Below, in pieces: positions 43,948 to 55,049 of a stretch of DNA of 64,000 nucleotides; the first letter of the stretch is position 1, and every line of letters begins with the position of its first letter. The position numbers and the translations under genes are program-made. The notes below the pieces were generated by a model. It worked only from the letters and a program-made list of their open reading frames with translations, searched no databases and was not told the origin of the DNA. The stretch spans positions 101,834,994-101,898,993 of the forward strand of contig CM031602.1 in the NCBI GenBank assembly GCA_018398815.1. The letters are read 5' to 3'. Source of the stretch: Conus ventricosus. Lineage: Eukaryota > Mollusca > Gastropoda > Neogastropoda > Conidae.

Positions 43948-44260
43948 CTAAGTGCTTCCGTTTGACCTCATGGGGTCACCATACAGATGGCCCCCGCCTC
44001 TCGCCCACCCTCGGCTTTTGCTCCGAGTTGCTTCCAAGGCCACTGCTTCAGCATTCTTAGGACAAGCTCGACGCACTTCCGTGACAAAGTCAGGAGTAAA
44101 AGTTCCATACATCTGTTCCTCGAAAATGATATCTTTCAAGTCCTCAGCTTTGGTTTCGTCTTTCCCGGCTGCAGCACACCACAGACTGAAACACGACTTT
44201 AGCCGGTCTAAAAACTGCTGAAACGTTTCTCCTACATCCTTCTTCATTCCCCTGAACTTC
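43948..44260 (-). pseudogene. Element A gag capsid domain
   Basis: About 100 residues: MKKDVGETFQQFLDRLKSCF, then WCAAAGKDETKAEDLKDIIF and EEQMYGTFTPDFVTEVRRAC. The helix pattern resembles SCAN/retrotransposon capsid C-terminal domains (QFL.RL...F..W). It is followed downstream by the zinc knuckle. Confidence 0.65.
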
Positions 44261-44719
44261 TTCCGGTATGCCTCAGGGTCGAAACGGAAATACTCTAAAA
44301 GCGCTTTTTTTCACTTGGTTGCAACTTGCAAGATCAACGCATTCAGTCGCAAAAACAGCATCTCCCGTCTCCCTCTTCCAAAAGAGCTATTAGTCCTAGA
44401 GGACTAATGAAGTTTTTTTTCCAGCGGCACAACGTTGGCAACACTGCTGCAATGCTAAATACATGTCCAACGTCCATCATGCTGTCAAAGGATCAATTTC
44501 TACATGCTTGTCGCTTTCCTCTTCAGCCCTTTCTCTCGCCTCCTTCAACTCTATGGCCTCTTCAGTCTCCACTTTTCCTGTTTCAAGAACACGTATCCAC
44601 TCGCCCGACTTCCTTGAGATCCACTCTAATAATCCTTAATGCTACGACCATCCTGGTCCACTTTCCCTCCTGCACCGCGTCCTCTTTCTAGTAGCCATCT
44701 CTGGACCTCTCACGTCTCT

Positions 44720-45120
44720 GAAAGCAATCTCATCCCTCTTTCTTTTCTTCTCTGCCAAAAGGATAGCCAACCTGGCAGCAGCCCTTTCCTCTTTTCCTCT
44801 CTCCCTAAGCTGGCCGCAGCTTCCCTTCCTCTCTCCTAAGCCTGGCAGCAGACTCCACTTCCATCTCACCTAAGCATGGCCGCAGCTTCTCTTCCTCTCT
44901 CCTAAGCCTGGCAGCAGCCTCCTCTTCTCTCTCCTAAGCTTGGCCGCAGCTTCCTCTTCCTCTCTCCTAACCTGGCAGCAGCTTCCTATCTCCTTGTAGC
45001 GGCTTCCTCTCTCTGGTAGCGGCATCCTCTCTCCTGGTAGCCGCTGTCCTCTCTCCTGTAGCGGCTGTTCCTCTCCCTGGAAGGCGGCTTCCCTCTCTCC
45101 CTGTAGCGGCTTCCTCTATT
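44720..45120 (-). repeat. 33-bp coding tandem repeat in element A gag (coiled coil)
   Basis: Plus-strand units like CTCCTAAGCCTGGCAGCAGC repeat every ~33 bp, with shorter variants near 45,000-45,110. On the minus strand they encode EREEAAARLR-type repeats of about 11 residues, an Ala/Glu/Arg coiled coil between the gag N-terminus and capsid. Confidence 0.75.
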
Positions 45121-45523
45121 GTCCTCCTAAGCTTGGCAGCAACACGGCTAACTCCTCCTGCTCCTTCCTCTCCTTCCATGACATTTCCCGAGCCACCTGC
45201 GCCCTCCTAACGATTGCTTCCTCACTTCTTTCTGCATCCTTTGCCACATTGTCAGCAATAAACTGGGCCAATTCCACCTTACTCAACCCTAACTCTATCC
45301 CTAGGCGTGAGTAGTACTGAACAGCAGGACTGCTAGGTGACAAAAACTTAGCAGCACCCCCCGGAGACTCTCCTAACCCAGGCTTACCAGCCGCAAAGGT
45401 ACGGGACATGGGAGTACCCCCTGGCTGCTTCTCAGGAGTTGAAACATCCCCTTTCTCCTTGACAGACTCAACCGGCCTTACGGTACCTTGAGACCTTAGC
45501 TTGCGATCGGTTCCAGATGCCAT
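45116..45523 (-). CDS. Element A gag N-terminal region
   Basis: Start codon at 45,521-45,523 (MASGTDRKLRSQG). It is Pro/Gly/Ser-rich, then KFLSPSSPAVQYYSRLGIEL and GLSKVELAQFIADNVAKDAE, a helical segment typical of the start of mollusc Ty3/gypsy gag, then KERKEQEELAVLL into the repeat region. This is a long open stretch in an otherwise broken element. Confidence 0.6.
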   Translation of the reverse strand: MASGTDRKLRSQGTVRPVESVKEKGDVSTPEKQPGGTPMSRTFAAGKPGLGESPGGAAKFLSPSSPAVQYYSRLGIELGLSKVELAQFIADNVAKDAERSEEAIVRRAQVAREMSWKERKEQEELAVLLPSLGGQ

Positions 45524-46055
45524 TACCACAGACTATCAAGTCTCTAGCCAAGGAAATCAGATTTTTTTTTAACCTCAGAACCTCCCACAAGAGAACATTC
45601 ACTCTCTCCCAACCGTAAAGCGAATATCTTGATCGTCCACAGGCTGAATAAATACAATTAGTACTTGGCAATCACAGTGTCTTTTCTAAACACCTATCTC
45701 CAACACACCTAGGCACGGTTAACTACTGAGCACATTGATGACCAACATTTGAAACATTTCATTTCAACATTTCACGTCAAATATTACTGTGACCATCAAT
45801 ACATCCCAACACTCATAAACACATGTAATTGGAAGAGAAAGAGGAACACAAACACACCATTCATACCTCGGTTGCACCAAACCGAGACAACACTAGACAA
45901 CGTTACCTGGCAACTATGTCACTAGGATTGCCAAGTAACCGCACTTCCTCCCCTACCGACGGCGCGCTCCCTCCAACCACCCACGCGCTACAATTACATT
46001 CCAATATCAAGTTCCCATCCCCAACTAAACACACAACAGATCCCTATTTTTTTTG

Positions 46056-46617
46056 TTACCCCAAGAAGTTGTGTCCTAAATGATCCTAATGTGTACCCCG
46101 CATCTCCACCATATTGTCACTGTATAAGACAGTAGACAGGGATATATGTATGAATATATCCCCCTTTATAACCACCCCTTCCCCCTTTTACCTGAGATAC
46201 GAACGCCACACAACAAACACACAGAGAAAGGAAAATATGGTGCACAAACAGAAGGCTTTTTTGCATTCACACACGCACTCACCAACAGAATGGCAGATGA
46301 AACACCAAGACCTCTACATCCAACACACACAGGCAGTTTTCCCCACACGAAAAAAAAAAAAAATCAAACTATACTGACACCATTACGCGACCATCAGTGC
46401 ATGGTCCCTTATCCATACTGTACACGCTGCACATTCACATATAATGACCTTCCCTTAGGAGGCACACACACACACCTCAGCGCACTGAAGGCCAATACCA
46501 GAAGGGACAAGGTAAATTATTACATCACCTGGTAACCCCAGGCTGAATATCAAACAAGTTACCCCAAGAAGTTGTGTCCTAAATGATCCTAATGTGTACC
46601 CCGCATCTCCACCATAT
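46056..46617 (+). repeat. 503-bp tandem duplication of primer site plus LTR end
   Basis: The block from GTTACCCCAAGAAGTTGTGT through 443 bases of LTR-A (46,115-46,557) is repeated head to tail by 46,558-47,060. The LTR start TGTCACTG occurs at 46,115 and again at 46,618, 503 bp apart, each preceded by the same primer-site sequence. Confidence 0.88.
46598..46617 (-). promoter_or_regulatory. Primer binding site of element A, tRNA-Ala-like
   Basis: Three bases inside the LTR, the minus strand reads TGGTGGAGATGCGGGG. The 3' end of animal tRNA-Ala would pair with TGGTGGAGATGCCGGGG, so only one C is missing. A second identical site lies before 46,115. Confidence 0.7.
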
Positions 46618-48371
46618 TGTCACTGTATAAGACAGTAGACAGGGATATATGTATGAATATATCCCCCTTTATAACCACCCCTTCCCCCTTTTACCTGAGA
46701 GTACGAACGCCACTCAACAAACACACAGACAAAGGAAAATATGGGCACAAACAGAAGGCTTTATTTGCATTTGCACACGCATTCTCACCAACAGAATGGC
46801 AGATGAAACACCAAGACCTCTACATCCAACACACACAGGCAGTTTTTCCCACACGGAAAAAACAAAACAAACAACAACAACAACAACAACAACAAAATCC
46901 ACTATACTAACACCAATACGCGACCATCAGCGCATGGTTCCTTATCCATACCTGTGCACGCTGCACATTCACATATAATGACCCTTCCCTTAGGAGGCAC
47001 ACATACACACACCTCAGCCCACTGAAGGCCAATACCAGAAGGGAAAAGGGGTGAATTATTACATCACCTGGTAACCCCAGGCTGAAATATCAAACAAGGT
47101 TGATACTTCATAGAACCTGAGATGCCCATGCATGTTTTTCCCAAGCTGTATTCCTTATGCTATTTTTTTTAAATTTTATGTACCGGTGTCAGACTATCCG
47201 TACACCCATGCTCACCCCAAAAATATTCAAAACAATTTGTTCAAGTGACCCGAAACCCAATGTTGCACTTTCAGTACTTCATTCAAAGTCCCTGGCGGGT
47301 ACTTGACACAGGCAAGAAAAACAAACTCCCCCTAAAAAAAAAAAAAACAAAAAACAACAAACGGCAACACAGTGTTTCCCAATATAATTACGTAAACGTC
47401 CGTCTCTGTTTCACGACGCCCTCACACAAATGTACCGCCCAAAATACAAGACCTGCACTGAAGCGCTTGAGATGAAGCAGCGGGAATAAAGTCGTGATGC
47501 ATCGATGAGCGCGGTCCCCTACCTACCGGTCACCAGCTACACTCGCAAGTCACATGCAGATAGTATACCGCAGTGAGCCCTTAAGATGCTTGCCCACCCT
47601 GAAGAAAAGATAGAGCTGAAGTCGGAGGAACTGCAACACTCGGACTGCGGAAGGAAGAAGTCGGCGTCCCGACTGGAACACACCCTGCTGGATCCAGGTG
47701 TGTCCTCACTCCAGGCAGAGGAATGGGCAGGGATGATAGTGGAGGTGGAGGTGACACGACCCCCCTAACCCAAGAGGCCGACCCTCACGGATTTGCTGTG
47801 TAGGGGAAGGTAAAGAAACTCACCGGAAACCTTGGACAAAAACAGGAACGACACACAGTGGACGACACCCTCAGTCGCCGGGATACTGCCAGACAGCCAA
47901 CCCCCTGGTAGATGCTGAACCCGCTGCTGAACACCGAAACACCGACAGTCTAAACTCGGGTAGCCAAACCCTTCAAAAGTCGGTCGAGGCCAGACCGAGA
48001 AACCCTGCCCCAACGGCAGAACAAACTTGAGCACGAGGCCAACCCAACCTTCGCGGATAACGCCTCAATTCGTACTGACTTGCAGACACACGACGATACT
48101 CCGAATTCACCTCGGAAACTCACAAGACAGCACTCACATGCACAGAATTCCCCACTCACATCGAAGAACTCCAGTTTCACGAGTGTTCGTTTACACACGT
48201 AAAACCCACTATTCCGGCGAGTCTAATGTTCTCCTTTCCCCCTCCAAGAGTTGACAGGTAAGCAAACTCCCGGCAGGAATCAAGCACTTCACGGCCACTG
48301 CCAACCTGGCAATGGACGGGCCACACTCCACAATTTTCACTGAGGCGACCTGTATCAGTTCGTGCGTGACA
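46618..48371 (-). repeat. 5' LTR of element A
   Basis: 1,754 bp, TGTCACTGTATAAGACAG...AGTTCGTGCGTGACA. It contains one copy of the 33-bp unit near 47,386-47,415, versus three in the inner palindrome copies. Best-quality copy of the family in the window. Confidence 0.88.
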
Positions 48372-48424
48372 GTTTATGTACGCAAGCAGACCGCCACCAC
48401 CACACCCAGCCACCACACTTGGTG

Positions 48425-48945
48425 AAGAGTGAGAGAGAGGTGAGAGAGAGAGAGACTCAAGACTCAAGACTCAAATGTTTTATTCTTAAAGGCCATAGCC
48501 CCTTAGAATGAGGATGTGCATCATAAATCATGTCTCACATTGATCTTGGTATCCTTTATGCAGCATACATAGTTTCGCTTTTTGAATGTTTTTTTTATAA
48601 ATAAATCGCTAACTGTTTAACTGTGTTTTCATTTGATCATGACATTAATAAGGTAATTTGAAAAGACAAGGATTATTGAAGTACTTTCGTGAGATGAATT
48701 CCTCTCTAAGTTCGTCTAATACTGGACAAGCCAATACAAAATGAACTTCAAACCTGTTTTGCATTTCGGCATAATGGACATATCAAATTTCTATTACATG
48801 ACTGTCTATAACGAAAGTAGTGAGTAGAGATCGGAAACATCAAATCTAAACTTAGTCATGATACTTTTAAATGTTTGTCCATTTTCATTGATGTATAGAG
48901 AGGTAAAGATCGAAGATTATTAAACGTTCTTGTCACGTGCCCTAT
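48425..48945 (-). mobile_element. LINE 3' tail fragment
   Basis: The minus strand carries NRFEVHFVLACPVLDELREE then FISRKYFNNPCLFKLPYLIN, the end of a LINE ORF2, with the C-terminal H-x4-C of the Cys/His motif and a CPLC-like pair just before in another frame. It ends in an (AAGACTC)n-type tail (48,447-48,470: GACTCAAGACTCAAGACTCA), typical of LINE 3' ends. Confidence 0.65.
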
Positions 48946-49074
48946 GACGATTGGCCCATCTCGGTGGTAGAATTATTCATTTATTTATTGTCGTTGTTGT
49001 TGTCGTGTATCAGTCCCTTAAGGTGGCTTGTGGTGTGTTTGCACCTTAATGTCGTTCAGCTCAGGTTAGGTTTA

Positions 49075-49175
<101 letters not shown>

Positions 49176-50895
49176 AATTCCACTGTCCGTGCAATTCATC
49201 CTGCAGGTTCACGGGTGGCTGGTACCTTTCTCTTGAACTTGCTGTCTCTATTGGCCTCTCGCCTGTCTTTTTACCTGACACACGTGCAGCATTCCTCTTA
49301 GCTTGAGGTATTCTCACTCTGTGACGTAGGATGGCATGTTGGTTGCCATCGGTTAGGGAGGTTTTCTCTTCACTCGAGCGGAAGATGTCCCTGGGAGCGC
49401 CTGCTCCGGTTTTGGTTCTCTACCACATCGCCGAAGGTACGGTCGGTACCTTCATTCGTGCAGTCGGCCTGTAGGGGAGGGACGTCACGTCATCTTTTCC
49501 GCATCTGCTCTGCTGGTCCTCTCGACTTGACAGAGGGCAGAGAGTCGCTTGACCCGCCACCTTCTTGCGTCACCCACGGGTAGCTGGTAAGCATCAGTTT
49601 CATGGTTTGTTTTTTTGTTAGCCAGCAAATTCTTCTCTTTTGCACAGTTTCCTTTTGGTTTCAAAATTATAAAAGAAATATTGTTTGAGACCACTTTTCT
49701 CTGGCCATTCAAAGTTATATCCAAAATTCTTTCTCATTTCAATGCATCTGTGATGCGGTAGTCGGTGGGGATGGGGGAGAACCTGGTGATTTAGGGTTGG
49801 AACTTGCTTGGTCTCGCTCGTCCGCCCCTGTCACAATCACCGGTTCCTTATTCTTCAGCCACCGTCTGTTTGTGTGTGCAAGGGGAACGAGTTTTATGTT
49901 TGCGAGCGTGCGTACGCATGATTAGTCGTTTGGATGCGTGGTTGGATAATTGTGTCATTTTTGAAATGTTGCTGTGAAATGTGGGGATAATTGTGCCATT
50001 GAATTATTACTATTTGCAAATGTGGTGGCAGTTATAAAGCAATGGTTGCTGTATTAGTTCAGTTCCTAAGAAAGGAAAATGTTGAACGTGAGTGAGGGAA
50101 GGATGAAGATATAAATTGCTATTCGTTTGTTTAGCCTGTTAATGTAATCTCTTACCTGCTTCGTGTGAGGAGACCTTTAGTGAACATTCCTCATTGGTTT
50201 GTTTACTGTGTTATGCTCAGGTCTGTGTTGAGCTGTGTTACTAATGTATTCAGCAAACACCTCCCCTCGCCCATCATGCGAGTGCTGTTAGGATTAAGCA
50301 GCAAATTTCAGACTGTACTGACTGCAGGGTTCCATTACCCTTCTTTCCTTGCAGTTCCTTCCGTTTTCTCTCCTCCCGGGGGCTTCACCCGAAGCTTGCG
50401 CTGTTGGGGGCGCGCGCCGTGTGAGGAGCACGTGGACCTTGCTGGATGGTCCTAACCCCTGTCCGGGACCTTCAGCGACAACGCCTCGTCCCACGGGATG
50501 CGTTTTCTTCCCCCTGTCCTAGACTTCCTAAGCTCATGTGACCAGTGTGGTTAGCTCTGTGTCGTGCAATTTGGGAGGGGGGTGTCAAGGGTGTCGGCAT
50601 TGAAAGACTCTGTTGAAGAACAGGCCCGGTTTGGGGCACCTGAATCGACACGGTACTCTCAGAGGACTTTGGAGAGACAGGGGTGAGGGGGAACCACATG
50701 AAGCACGAAAAGGAACGTGTGTTGGAAATCCTTATTTATGATTATGGTTATATTGTGTGCGGTGAAATGCTTGTTTGTGACTATGTGTATGTTGTGTGTG
50801 TTGAAATGCTTAATTGTGATTGTGCATGTTTGTGTGTGTTGGAATGCTTATTTGTGACTATGTGGTGTTGGTGTGAATAAATGGTGTATTGTATT
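49176..50895. other. Intergenic sequence, no gene recognised
   Basis: No conserved domain in any frame. Around 50,740-50,880 a diverged ~43-45 bp unit (GTTGAAATGCTTAATTGTGA) repeats about three times and is followed by AATAAATGG at 50,876. This could be the 3' end of an unidentified plus-strand transcript or repeat. Confidence 0.4.
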
Positions 50896-50899
50896 GTAA

Positions 50900-52496
50900 T
50901 CTTTCTTGTGTGGTCTCTTGCTTGGCGTGTGAGGTCAGTCACTCCCTTCACTCCCATCTAGACCGATCCTGTCAGGGCCGACCTCCAGGGGTCGGTCGTG
51001 ACTTCTATATAATTCAAATCTGTCACTGTTCTGTACATGACGATTCCAATTTTGCCAACTGCAATCAACGAGTCTTTCTCGGAATGTCTGAATAAAAGCA
51101 CTCATATCACCAACACCTTGGTTCATCCAAACAAATCCGAAACCATATTCACACAGTTTCATTCTCACATTAGTCACCCAGTTTTTCCTTACCTCTGTCG
51201 TCCAATTCTAACAACATTCGATATGCTTTATATGGAAATCTGTGATCTTGCATCTGAGTAATTTTCAGCCAATATTGAACACACTTGATAATGGAGTTCA
51301 AATATATAGGAAATCTAGCCGTTTCACACCATATACCAAATCATTTGGCGTTTGCAATGATACACCAAGAAATTTCTTCAAAGCAAACAGGTAGATCTTT
51401 TCACAGTGTACCGCGGCTACTGCATCAAGGCCCCATACTTCAGCTCCGTATTGTACCATAGGTTGAACCTGGCCATCAAATAACTTCAAAAACAAAACAA
51501 GGGAATCGTTATTTAGCAATGATCATTTCTTTAGTATGCACAGTAACGCATTTTGTGTTCTGCTGACCAAATCTTTGCAAGCAAAGACAAAACTCAAACG
51601 CGTTGAGAAGTATATTCCTAAGTATTTATGCACATTGACAACAGGCATTGTAGACCCATTGTACGTCCATCTTTCTCTCGCTGCTAGATATCCGCCCTTT
51701 CTAAATACAATTATATTACTTTTTGCCATATCAACTTTCCATTCTAATGAAGCAGCAACTCTTTGCGAAGTATTTAACTGGGTTTGTAATCCAACCACTG
51801 TTTCTGACACCAGAGCCACGTCATCAGCCAAAAGAAGGACGGAAATTTCCAAAACGTCATTTATGAAATGTGCACCGTGCCTTCCACAATGTATAACCTC
51901 CTGTGTTAGATCATTAATGAATAAAGAAAACAAAGCAGGGCTACAGACATCCCCTGTTTCACACCAGAAGTGCAGTGTCTATAATCTGTCAGAGCAGCAC
52001 CAGATCGCACTCTTGCCTTTACACAATTATACATACTAATAAACACATTTATAGGGTTTTCCACGGATACCATTTTTAAACAGGATAGGCCACAGCAAGG
52101 TTCTAGTGACTGAATCAAAAGCCTTCTCGAAGTCAATAAATGCAACATATAATACATAAAACTGTTTTTGTATAAATGCCATTAATGTGAACGTGATCAC
52201 TTGTAGAATAGTTTTTCCTTGAACCCAGCTTTAAATTCACCGGTAATGTTATTTTCTTCCACCCATTTCTGTAATCTCCTATTGATAATAGCACTGTACA
52301 ATTTACTGCCAACATTACACAATGAAATTCCTCTATAATCATTTGGATCGTTTGCATCACTTTTTTTATACAATGGGATGACAATAGACTCGGACCAACT
52401 TTTGGGATATACCCCTTGATCAAATAAGGAGTTAAAGAATTTAACCAGAAAATCTAGAAATGAACTTGACTGGCACGCAGTTTTTATCAGTTCAAC
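50900..52496 (-). mobile_element. LINE fragment, same broad family as the intronic LINE
   Basis: The minus strand has the reverse transcriptase from near its start (KKVMQTIQMI near 52,360) through LLADDVALVSETVVGLQTQL (LADD at about 51,825), YLGIYFSTRLSF near 51,620 and VQYGAEVWGLDAVAAVHCEK near 51,420. A tail like that of the intronic LINE follows (GFGFVWMNQGVGDMSAFIQT near 51,130). It has fewer breaks than the intronic copies but a different sequence. The 5' part runs into the 100-N gap. Confidence 0.78.
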
Positions 52497-52596
52497 NNNN
52501 NNNNNNNNNNNNNNNNNNNNNNNNNNNNNNNNNNNNNNNNNNNNNNNNNNNNNNNNNNNNNNNNNNNNNNNNNNNNNNNNNNNNNNNNNNNNNNNN
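52497..52596. other. Assembly gap, exactly 100 N
   Basis: A placeholder gap. The base after it begins GATC, the recognition site of enzymes used in Hi-C libraries; this may be chance. Confidence 0.99.
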
Positions 52597-52974
52597 GATC
52601 GGTTTGCTCATATTTTGCTCTTTTTCCTTTTGTTTCTTGCTTATCATTAATGCTTTTTAAAAAAGAAAATGACGGATTTTCTCTTTTAGTACTGACGTCT
52701 TGACACATCAGCACACCCCAACCATTCTAACCTGTCATTTCCTGCGTCCTAAAGCCAGCATTTTCGTTTTTGTAGAGAATGGAGTGACACTCACTCTAGA
52801 AATGCTGTAGCCCCACCTATTACTGTGCATTATTTAGAGCAAAACGATAAGGTGTCACTTTAGTGGTGAAATACAGTCTTCATTCACGAAACATCGAAGG
52901 TTTCTATGACTGACGAATTTTGTCCGGCTTCCAATTAAAAAAAAAAAAATATTATATATTATAAAAAAGCCGTA

Positions 52975-52976
<2 letters not shown>
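52597..52976. other. Sequence between gap and GT tract, no gene seen
   Basis: The minus-strand text KRENPSFSFLKSINDKQETK near 52,690 could be the connector of the interrupted LINE. The rest is AT-rich without features. Confidence 0.35.

Positions 52977-53040
<64 letters not shown>
52977..53040 (+). repeat. (GT)n microsatellite
   Basis: About 32 GT units abutting the TG of an LTR-B; the exact element border is ambiguous by a few bases. Confidence 0.95.
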
Positions 53041-53042
<2 letters not shown>

Positions 53043-53347
53043 ACACTGTCACTTTTGCACACACGCATTCATGACAGCATTATCCATACGCACACGCAAT
53101 CTTTCCAATCAACCAAAAGGCGCACTACCGAATGTTTTTTTCTTCTCCCCTCTCCTTCGGGAAAAAACACTTTACTAAATCACATCAAACAATTATAAAC
53201 AGATTTTATACATGTATCTCTCTTTACACCGAGAGATAGACTAATTCATTCAAGATTCTATAAAGTCATGGCCTTCACATTACATTTAGCCCAAAATCCA
53301 GACCAGGAGAATAAATAACTCCTGTAATCATTGATGCCATGCCTGCA
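53039..53347 (-). repeat. 3' LTR of element B (LTR-B)
   Basis: TGTCACACTGTCACTTTTGC...GATGCCATGCCTGCA. Direct repeat of 59,516-59,831 with a few indels and substitutions. Confidence 0.85.
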
Positions 53348-54229
53348 CGACACCCCCCATCCTGGGTGAAAAAATTTTCTTCAGAAATTTTTTTTTTTTA
53401 ACGGATATACAACTTCACTTAAAACACATCTTCAGCCATGAATCTCAAAATGTGTATCCAATCAACATGATTCACCAAATTAAAAACAATCAACGGTTAT
53501 AGAATCAATCATCGTGATCAACCATTAAATGCATATTTCAAACTTTTCAGTTTTCTAAAAAAAAGAAGTTCATAATTGATCACCACCATGTCCAAATTAC
53601 CATTTGACAAAATTACGGTACAAAACAACACTAGGATATTAACAATTCAAAGACAAATTTGTTTATATATTAAGTGTGAGCACATATTGTCCCTTGATCT
53701 TTGTCTCACATCATATGTTACATAAAACCTCATGAAAATGAGAATATTTCTAAGTGTAAATGTTTCTCAATAGACATGTAAACAAAATAAACATAGTTTT
53801 AAAACATTAGTTTTTTCCCTACCTGTACTGTTATAGTCCATAGAAAAGTGAAACTTATTTACCATTGTTGACAATAGAACAATGAAAACATTAGGTTTGT
53901 CTACTGCACATCAATACATGTGTATATACATTCTAAAGAATTATTTGCTCGTGACACATACATATACATTCACCCTTCACAAGCAAGTTAGACATAAATC
54001 GTACATGATGATTTTTTCATTGTTTACTAAAGAATTAAGCAAAGAATAGTATGTAACACTTCAAATCAAGTTAGGTTTTGCTTGTAAACATACAGTCACT
54101 TCAACAAGCAAAATTAAGCATAAAATACCCACTTGATTTAAATAGTCACAGTAACATACAATGCACTGTCAAAATGTCAGCACACCGCAATCATAAAGGA
54201 AAAGAAAAAAAGGAATAGTCTTTCCCTTG

Positions 54230-54690
54230 AAGGGGCAGTTACTATTTGTCCATGAATATTCATACAGTGACAATAAATCTGCCATGACATTTTGTGTTCC
54301 AGGCACTGGTTCAATGTTAACTGGAATTCCTTTAGTCAAGTATACTTTCACAAAATTAATTTCTTTGAGAGCTGACACAGAAGTTCTTCAATGTCTGGGA
54401 TGGCTCGGGCGATCGACCACAGTGTCTTATTTCACTTTCCTATAATCGATGGCAGAACCGCACCGAGCCATCAGGTTTGTCCCACCACTACAACTGGTGG
54501 GAGCTGTACGGAGATGTAAAGGTTCTATGACCTTTAAATCCGTATTACTTTGATTTCTCTCGCGGACAACCTCTTTTTTTTTTGCAAAACGGGAGGGGGT
54601 ATGGTCTGGTTCCGCACTGGTATTTCAGTAGTTAAACTGAATTACTATGGGCACTTCAATACCAGTCCCTGTACCTGGGTATCTGTCACA
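54230..54690 (-). pseudogene. Element B reverse transcriptase joined by deletion to RNase H end
   Basis: The minus strand reads an RT N-terminal region: RPYPLPF near 54,610, EPLHLRTAP / SPVVVV-like near 54,500, then DGSVRF and DYRK (54,470-54,430), and motif A KVYLTKG (54,350; the Asp position shows Tyr). Directly after comes IPVNIEPVPGTQNVMADLLS. Its last part is the final RNase H block (G-x-x-N-V-x-AD-x-LS). About 350 codons normally lie between these two points, so an internal deletion has fused motif A to the RNase H end. Confidence 0.68.
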
Positions 54691-55049
54691 CATCTGAAGT
54701 CTTTCAAATTTCTTTGAGCTGTTCTGAGATTTGGACCAGCAGACAAATCATTCGACAGAACCACATCGTCATGGTTTCACTTTGATAGACAGATGTAGGA
54801 AGGGGTACAACATCATCTGCACTGGTAGATGTTAAACAACTCTACATTTGCTGTGTTTTCACACCTTTTGACCTGTCCTGTACGCTACATTGGGTACACA
54901 ATCCATCACTGGATACTATCTGTCATGTTGACATCAGTTTCTGACATAGGACATATCACTCCACTGACTGGTTGATGGCAACATTTGTACGTTCAACATA
55001 CTTCTTTAAACATGGTCAAATGGAATACCTTCTAAGTTTTGGCCATTTT

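Larger units (their letters stand above)
38923..48371 (-). mobile_element. Element A: full LTR retrotransposon, Gmr1-like order (gag-INT-RT-RH)
   Basis: Two direct LTR-A copies (38,923-40,586 and 46,618-48,371, about 1.7 kb each, TG...CA) bound an internal region coding on the minus strand. Order from the 5' LTR: tRNA-Ala-like primer site, gag (45,523-43,795), integrase (about 42,960-42,300), reverse transcriptase (about 42,000-41,150), RNase H (about 41,090-40,760), polypurine tract, 3' LTR. Integrase before RT is the opposite of ordinary Ty3/gypsy elements and matches the Gmr1-like group (established knowledge). Frames are heavily broken, with many breaks in homopolymers. No matching target-site duplication is seen (GTATC before, GTTTA after). 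Confidence 0.85.
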
